Positions 56,467-64,000 of a DNA stretch of 64,000 bases are shown here, piece after piece. The DNA comes from Laguncularia racemosa (taxonomy: Eukaryota; Streptophyta; Magnoliopsida; Myrtales; Combretaceae). The DNA is taken from contig JBBMOL010000024.1 of the NCBI GenBank assembly GCA_037954665.1, positions 62,852-126,851 of the forward strand, read 5' to 3'. The notes below the pieces were generated by a model that was not told where the DNA came from, ran no database searches, and saw only the letters and a program-made list of their open reading frames with translations. The translations under genes were made by a program, and so were the position numbers. Each line of letters begins with the position of its first letter. Within the stretch, counting starts at the first letter, position 1.

Positions 56467-59400
56467 GAATTTCCACGAAGCATGTCATTCAAATTATTCC
56501 TAAGATTAAACGACCTTACCTGCAATTGAGGAGAGGGCGCGTTGCAATTTTAGTTACTAAAATTAAAACTTGCGGCGGTGGATACTAAAACGCAATGACA
56601 ATCGGCGAAGCGACGATTCTGCGAGATCACGCTAGAGCTAGATAAAAGAAAAAAGAAAAAAGAAAAAAGAGAAGGGGAGTCAACACGTAAAATAGTATTA
56701 AAAAAAATACAGAGGTACAAGTCTATAGCTCAATTTATACCTCTTAATCAATTTGTGCTCAATCGTTTGGCAACTTATATATATATATATATCCAGCAAG
56801 AAGGGATTGTAATCGTGGAATTCTTGTAAAGTATTGCCTTGGTTCACATTTTCAAGTGGTGGCAGGATTTGCTCAGTTACCTCTTGATTCACTTCATGAT
56901 GCACTTCTTGATCTTGATTAATGCTTTTAACATGGTGAATTGTTCTCTTCCTAGTAGATGTCATCATCAAGTTGTCAATTTACTTTATCCCTAGTGAAGT
57001 TGTTTGAAAATTTGGTAAAGGGGATTTGGTTGCAGTGATGACATGCATACAGTGTGCATCTCACGTTGCATGTGACCTTAAAGGAGTGACATCGAATGAC
57101 ATAGGAAGAAGAAGTAAGCAATCTTTAGGGAGAACAAGTGCACTATGATACGTGGAAGAGTTATATAGCATAAACCCCACGATTCTTGAAGAGAGGCGGG
57201 TTTTGAGATCTATTTGATCTTTTATGAAAGTAATCCGATAGCAAGATGACACTTGTCTAAATTTCTAAATCTCCCAAATGAGGAGGAACATTGAGTATTC
57301 ATAGAGTTTAGCCATTAACATCTTCCATCAGATCACGTTAAGAGTTGACAATTAAGATGAATCCTATTGATGATTCCTTCTGTTGATGGATCATTCTATA
57401 AGCTCATCTTGGATCCAGGCCCATAGACTACCTCTCTAAGTGCTTGAACTTTCTAGAAAAAGGTTAAAAGTAGATAGGTCGATCCAACAATCTCTATTCC
57501 AAACTCACTATGCTAAATCTATTTTAGTAATCCTAAATCTATAGATTTAATTCCTTGAGCCTTGTCTATGGTTGTAATTGAGAGTCCATTTTAGCCTTTT
57601 ACATTACTTTTCACATCTCTTTGTCTTATTTCTTCTTAAATACTATTATTGAGTAACTAACCTTCTCAAAAGCTACTTCTATTTTCTTCTTTACTACACA
57701 GTCTATAATTTCCTCGAAGGTATTATAATCTCTATGCATCTCATTTTTTTTTTTTTTTTCATGTAGGAACTCTCTCTCTCTCTCTCTCTTTTCTTTGGCT
57801 TTACCTACCTTATCAACAATAGACATCTTCAACAAGTTTTTAACACATGTAGAACAAGGACTAGTAAGTGTTGTTGAGTGGGACAAACAAGTAGATTAAT
57901 TTCTTTTGTTGATTTAGATTACATAGGGTTAATTATGATTTTATGATTTTTTTTATACTCAACTTTGTGCTTCTTTCTCAACCTAGTTTGCTTTTTTATA
58001 GTGCAAATTAAAGTTTCAAGAGTTGAAATGATTTTGGTGTTATTATTTATTTTATATAAGTGGACCTAAACTTTATCCTAAATTGTAATTTTGCGATAGT
58101 ATTATCTCTAGTTACAAAATTGTAGAAACATTGACAAGTTCTTGGAAAATTTATCCTAAAAATTTGATATTATTTCAATAGAAAGTTTTACAAGTTCCAT
58201 CGAATAACTTATGGCTTGTAAGTTTTATAGGGTATAGTTTTCAAGATAGTTCTTTGATGTTACAATATAGGCTTTGGTTACAAAACTTGATAAATGAATA
58301 CCAATAAGAGGTGTATAGATAGAGTTTTATACTTTACTCACTTTATAATTGCTCATTTCTAGTGTGAACTTCTCTTTGAATAGGTTTATTTACTGTATTT
58401 ACATATGTATAGAAAGTGTGTTATGATTAGTTGTAAATAAAAATTATATTAACAATTGAAATACAATTACATATATAACATAAGGTTTTCTTTTTTTTTT
58501 TTTTTTTTGGGGGGGGGGGGTGGGGGTGGGGGTGGGGGAGGTGGGGAGGGGAGTGGGGTTATATATAAGAAGAGAAACGTATGAGTTAAGCTATAAGAGC
58601 TTGGGCGATCATATAGATTCCAAGTCCCTCTACCTTACACCATGCTTACAAAGCTCAAATCCAATTAACAAAATGCGTAATTAGTGGAAAGTTAAAAATC
58701 GTAATTCAATATGATATTGCTTCTAATTGAAAGATTTCCTCTTAGCTCTTGAATCTTAAACACGTGAAAAGATCTTACTCCCTAAGGAATATTACCTATT
58801 TGAGATACCAGATACATAAATCCAACTTTTACTACATAAATCCCAAAACAAAGATATTTCTTAGCTAAAGATGGATGTAATCAATCTCAAAAAAAAAAAA
58901 AAAAAAAGCCTACCTAATCACGGAATAAAATCTAAGACTCTAATTAGAAAAGATCTCACGTTGGGATGCTAAATAAAATAAAATAAAAAATTGAAAAAAC
59001 ATAGATTTAAGAAGGAGAATCTGACGTGATTTTATTTGTTGATAGAGGAATGATTGCAAATCTTCAAATATAAATCAAGACTTCCTTTTATTGTAGTCGT
59101 TGCAAAATGGAAATACCGATTGTACTGGTTGAGTTGGGAGCAAATGGCCAAAATAATGATATGCCTTAGAGTATATTTGATTAAAAAATCTTTTAAGAGA
59201 TGGTGGGAGAGAGAGTGAGTCTGTAATTCATTAAGCACGAAGTTGAAACCTCATTCACTACATTCTTGACTATTTCCTTTTTACTTAATGCTGAGCCTTG
59301 TTCTTTACAACCTCAAAATTATATAATTTTGGTAAACTCTTTAATTTTTGGTATAAGTCTCATCTTTTGGTTCAAGTATTTATGATTTGGTTAAAATATT

Positions 59401-61011
59401 TAAAAGTTGGTGATAAATTACCGGTCTACAACTTATTGCGATACTATCCTATTATTCTCATGATTAACCCTTGTTTAGATTTAGGATGAAGTGCTGATAT
59501 TAAAAACATGATCTTTACATGTATCACCATGTTTATCAATTAAAATTCAATAAAATAAATATTATCTAAGTAAAATTTCAATTTCTAAATTTCTAAAATC
59601 ATTTTATTTGGCTAAATAATTGTTTCTTAATTGATGTTATCATTAATATTTTTACATATAAATATGATCTAGAATCTAGATCTAGTCTTCATCACGTGAA
59701 TAGATCTACATAGCTGGATTAATAGTTGTGTAGAAAAAAGTCCTCATTATTTGGATGAATGTTAACAACCTAAACATATTTATGCTTGGCCAATTGGAAA
59801 AAAAAAGAAGAAGATTTATTGCAACTCCTTTCAACTGTATTAGAGCATTTCGATCCTTGAGAGCATCTCTAACCTTAAGAACCTCATTTAAGGTTTTTAA
59901 ATACCACATTAGTATCTTAAGGACTCCTCATCCTTAAGAACTTCCTCACTTTATCGCTAAGTACTTAAGAAGAGTTCCTATGTACCACTTTATCACTTTA
60001 TTTTATCATTTTGTAAGTGACATACTAATTATTTTTAACCAATATCCTTAAATTTTGACTTTTGTTAGGAAAAAAAAAAATTTAGGTAGTTTTTTTGGGG
60101 TCATTCATCTTCAAGAACCTCTCCTCATCCCTTAATAACACAAAAAAAGTAAGTTCTTGATTTTGGCTTTTGGTGCCAAGAACCTAGGAAGGGGATGCTT
60201 GAAGTATCTCTTCACTTTATTCCAAAATCCTTGAGAAGAGTTTTTTATTATTTTCTTTTTTTCTTTTTTTTTTTTGTAGATCCTACACCAATTACTTTTA
60301 ACTAACATTTTTAATATTTTATCTCTTAAATTTTTTACTTTTGTTAGAAAAAATTAATTAATTTGAGTAGCTTTTTTGGGATCTTTTATGAATAACTTCA
60401 AAAAATATAAAGACATCTTTTTATTCTTTAATAATCCTAAAAAGTAAGTTCTTAATTTTGAATTTGATGCCAAGAATTAAGGATAGAGTGATCTTTGAGT
60501 AACCAAGACAAAATAAATAAATAAATAAATGTTTAGCGTTCTCATATTATTTTCAACCTTTGGAGACGTTTGGAAAAGAAAAACCATAGTATCACCAATA
60601 TAAAATCCCGTTTTTAAGGAATATTCATGTCAATATCAACTATTGATTCGTAATACTACTGTTTTATTTTTTATGATATTATAGTATCTTATATAAATAT
60701 CTAACGGTTTTAAAAAATAAAAATTTTAATATTTTTATAATAGATTATACACTTTAAAATGTATTTCACGAGAGTCATTAATATCTTCTTTTCTCTATCT
60801 CTCTTTTTTTTTTTTAAAAAAAAAATCTCAAAGATAGGTCAACTGTGGAATTGACTCAGATATCCCCTCATGGCCTCATCCTTGTCTCATCGGCACAAAA
60901 CAGGTTAAGTATCACTTACTAACAATTTTTGAAAAGCTAAGCTTGGTATTTCCTACCCTGATTTAAACACTACCTTTCATACACCTCCTTATCCCAACCC
61001 TCTTTCTCACC
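56467..61011. other. Non-coding DNA upstream of the OPT gene (copy B)
   Basis: Counterpart of 13370-13529 plus 20361-24790. It lacks a patch of about 60 bp that surrounds the Copia 1 site in copy A. It holds a poly-T/poly-G tract (58491-58558), CT repeats (57771-57790), a poly-A tract (58890-58907) and an AAAT array (60512-60531). No gene recognised. Confidence 0.6.
58491..58558 (+). repeat. Poly-T then G-rich tract, G-quadruplex capable
   Basis: About 18 T followed by 12 G and then four TGGGGG or TGGGG-type blocks. Copy A has a shorter and less regular version (22299-22338). Separate G runs of four or more satisfy the usual G4 pattern. Confidence 0.85.
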
Positions 61012-62044
61012 ATGGGAAGTGTGGAGCTACAACCACCAACACCCCAAGCCACCGCAACCAAATTCCCCGATTCCGAAAACCCGAAACCGCATCCCGATGT
61101 CGACGAAGACGAGCTCTCGCCCATCGAGGAGGTCCGTCTAACCGTGCCCAATACCGATGACCCAAGCCTGCCAGTGTGGACCTTCAGGATGTGGTTCCTG
61201 GGCCTGGCTTCATGTGCACTCCTATCTTTCCTACACCAATTCTTTGCATACCGTACAGAACCTCTCGTCATTACGCTAATTACTGTCCAAGTGGCCACCC
61301 TGCCAATTGGCCGGTTCATGGCAACGGTTCTCCCTAAAACCAAGTTCCAATTACCCGGATTCAGGGACCGGATGTTTTCGCTCAATCCTGGCCCATTTAA
61401 CATCAAGGAACATGTCCTGATCTCAATATTTGCAAATGCTGGAGCAGCATCAGCTTATGCTGTTGGAATTATAACTATTATCAAAGCTTTCTATGGCAGG
61501 AGCATCACTTTCTTTGCTGGATGGCTTCTCGTTATCACAACACAGGTCAGCTGTACTATCTCCCTTTTCACTTATGTTTTTTTTTTTTTTCAACCATCCT
61601 TTAAGTCACTTGTTAATATATTTAATAAAGAAACTTTTTACATTTTCATATGTTTACCTTTCTAAAGTGTATAGTAAAATTTAAAATTATGAATATATCA
61701 TTTTAACAACCAGATATCATGGAGGGTTGGCTTTAATTTAATTTGTGGTCCTACTCTTAATGCTCAGATCATGGGTTAAAAGATCCTGCTGATATCAGTA
61801 ATTAATTTTAATTTAATTTATCTATAGCTTTCACGGCACTTTTTCTTGCTGTTAAAAAGAAGACTTGATTAAAAGTTCAATTCAGGAATTGTATCTCAAT
61901 CATACTATTAAAGCCGCTCAATTTTCAGGTGAATGGTAAATAAAGAGTTGAGGAAATGTCATTTTGTATTAACGGGCAATGATTAGAGAAAGAAAAATGA
62001 AATTTGCAGGTGTTAGGTACTCTTGTTCAAATCTCCTTGTTCCG
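61012..62044 (+). pseudogene. Oligopeptide transporter (OPT family), 5' part, copy B, probably damaged
   Basis: Exon 1 (61012-61545) opens with MGSVELQPPTPQATATKFPD and runs through the first membrane segments and SLNPGPFNIKEHVLISIFAN. It continues to ITIIKAFYGRSITFFAGWLL, which copy A has lost, and ends VITTQ before a GTCAGC donor. The next coding piece is only 35 bp (62010-62044), after TTTGCAG and before GTATGT. It reads VLGTLVQISLF. In known OPT proteins about 20 more residues lie between VLG and the LVQ-SLF block, so this exon appears to have an internal in-frame deletion. Exon 1 also lacks four residues in the NAGSAFGAG loop of copy A. No later OPT exon is recognisable before 64000. Transport activity is doubtful. 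Confidence 0.7.
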
Positions 62045-64000
62045 GTATGTACTTATTAATTCAGTTCTTTGTCCATTTTCATTATAAATCAAAGTTGATT
62101 CCACATCTAATACATACTAGCTGCAGTTAAAAAATGATACAATACGGAATTAAATCATGAGAGGGAGAATGGAGTTGTGTGAGGTTAGAATAATTGTTTT
62201 AAGATAATTGCTTACTTTGGATTTTTTTTCCCTTTTTTCGTGATAATAAGGTCTACTTAGTAAAATTAAAATCCTAGAAGTGTCAAATGGTATCTTGCTT
62301 CTATCATAAAATAATAATAAGAATAAAAAAAATTATGAAGATTGCTACATAAAACATTGTCCTTTTTATTTTATATTATTTTTTATAAAAAGCATTTAAA
62401 TAAGATAGCGATGGTTTTCTCACGTGGATGTGTGGATACCAGTTTAAAGTTGCATTTAAAATTGCTAGCCTACCAATCTAATTGTATGGACCAATTTTTC
62501 ATAAGTAAGCAACAATAAGTTATATACATAAATAAATTATCATATTATAAAAATGAGACTTAATAGAGTTGATAAATAATTGAAATACTATAAAGCAAGT
62601 ATGATCGACGACTAAAAATGTCAGTACATGGAAGCTCTTAATCGGAACTATGCTGTGACCCAAAGAGTAATAATCAAAACTTCTTCACTTGACCAAAGTG
62701 TGATAAAACAATTGATAAATGATTTAAGAGGATCGTGAAGAGTAAGAATCAAACAGAGGTATGGAGGTATCCCTTGCACTTTGCTATGCTAAATTCCTTT
62801 TTTTTTTTTTTTTATTAACTTACAGTGGGTTAAACAGCTGACTTGTAGGCTTTGATCAATTTATATAGTTATTATGCTATTCATTATAAACAAAACTCAG
62901 AAAATATAAATAAATAATTTATATGTAAAAGATAAAAATCTTAGGAAGCCAATAACTATTTTTTTTAATTATTATTATAATTAAGATAGAGAAATGAACT
63001 TGTTTCATTTTATTAAAAAATCGATATTGATAACATTAAGCTATAAGAGTTTTTATATTAATAATTTAATGTCTTTAAAATCACTCATTAAACATAATTC
63101 TATTTATAATATTATTGTAATATAATTGGTACCAATACCACAAATTTGAATCTCTTATATCTGTTATAATTATTGGAAAAATAAAAAAAAATTAGTACTC
63201 TCATCACTGTGCTTTAGACTGTGAAATATGCAGTCTTCTGGTTCCATTCTGGATGGCTTCCCCGTCCTCATCATACTATATTCTATCATCAAATTGCTGA
63301 GATTCCTTTCAACACATTTGCAAAATCATATGGGTCCCTTTCTCTCGCCCAAAATATGAGGGAAGGACCACCACACCACAGGTGACCGGGATTATAGAAA
63401 TCGGGAAGTGGAAGGCTATCAATTTATCTCTAGTCAATTTGCTTAGCTCATACACCCAGTGCCATGAGAATTTTCCTCTGTGGATTAAGGGCTGCTAAAA
63501 GGAAGTAGACTGGGCGGGACGGGACAAATCTTGTAAAAACAATAAATTTATAGATGGGTTGTCAATTTTCTTTCATAAATTTCTAAGGGTTATTTTTCAA
63601 AAACTTAAGATGTGATAAATCTGACTCATATTAACCCGTGTACATCCAATTCCTTTTCCAAGTTTAAAATAAAAAATTCACATACTAAACCGAGGATAAA
63701 TATTTCAAGTTTAACTCACAAGGTGAGATGTTTCAGATTGAAAGAACCAAAATAATATAAATATTATTATCAAACAAGGAACTAACCAAGGCAGTAGTTT
63801 TGCTAAAATACGCTTTATAATATAATTATAGATGATAGTGGAATTAAATAACATTAATATATTTTAATGTAAATATAGATGATATTATCTTTATAATATA
63901 ACTACTGGAAATTGTACTCTCTTGAGGGTGGATTGTTCTCATTTCTTTTCCGTCAAAAGTGTATAGAATTCACCTTATGAATCCTTTAGTTTCAAAGGAA
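62045..64000. other. A+T-rich DNA after the last recognised OPT exon
   Basis: Nearly 2 kb in which I found no OPT motif on the plus strand and no other gene. It is either a large intron or unrelated DNA beyond a broken gene. Poly-T at about 62798-62813. Confidence 0.4.

Larger units (their letters stand above)
48231..61855 (+). repeat. Segmental duplication, copy B
   Basis: Direct repeat of 10671-25432, offset 37,560 bp at its start. Its own insertion is Copia 2 (50878-56461). The DNA just left of 48231 has no counterpart near 10670, so 48230/48231 is a junction. Likewise the copies part after about 61855/25432. Confidence 0.9.

Overview
The window is A+T-rich nuclear DNA of a flowering plant, most likely a eudicot. 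The evidence is intron-containing oligopeptide transporter (OPT) gene copies with plant-type GT-AG splice sites, and plant LTR retrotransposons of the Copia and Gypsy superfamilies whose primer sites match initiator tRNA-Met. A Mutator-like (MULE) DNA transposon, a plant mobile domain (PMD) gene and long simple-sequence tracts point the same way. The species cannot be named from the sequence. No RNA gene, CRISPR array or prokaryotic operon was seen, and almost every coding trace is broken.

Layout. 1-1.9 kb: primer site and LTR of a minus-strand retroelement that runs out of the left edge. 1.9-5.2 kb: A+T-rich DNA without a recognised gene. 5.2-8.8 kb: decayed Tat/Ogre-type Gypsy pol, split by an 868-bp solo LTR (5859-6726). 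9.2-11.6 kb: PMD pseudogene, minus strand. 10.67-25.43 kb: copy A of a direct segmental duplication, holding a cysteine-protease propeptide fragment, a complete but dead Copia element (13530-20355) and the 5' end of an OPT pseudogene that continues to 27408. 28.5-34.4 kb: complete Gypsy element (28492-34370). 34.4-35.7 kb: minisatellites. 35.7-40.8 kb: a chimeric LTR element (35718-40828) whose cargo is a permuted Copia element. 41.6-46.2 kb: MULE (41557-46198) with a degraded transposase and an internal satellite. 48.23-61.86 kb: copy B of the duplication, holding the PMD 5' end, the protease fragment, a second Copia (50878-56461) with a nested Gypsy solo LTR (53619-54400), and the 5' part of a second OPT gene (61012 onward). 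61.9-64 kb: A+T-rich DNA that may be OPT intron.

History (inference). A direct duplication with an offset of 37,560 bp at its left end broke inside the PMD gene and copied the OPT upstream region. The two copies then took different Copia insertions (TSD gattg in A, cacaa in B). Both OPT copies carry lesions: A has lost central exons and has an in-frame stop; B has a shortened second coding exon.

Most novel feature. The 5.1-kb element at 35718-40828 has near-identical 191-bp terminal LTRs and a 5-bp target duplication, so it moved as one unit. Inside, the order is Copia integrase C-half, RT, RNase H, Copia LTR, gag, protease, integrase N-half, followed by a second TRIM-like LTR/primer-site module. 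That is a circularly permuted retroelement captured within a small TRIM-like element.
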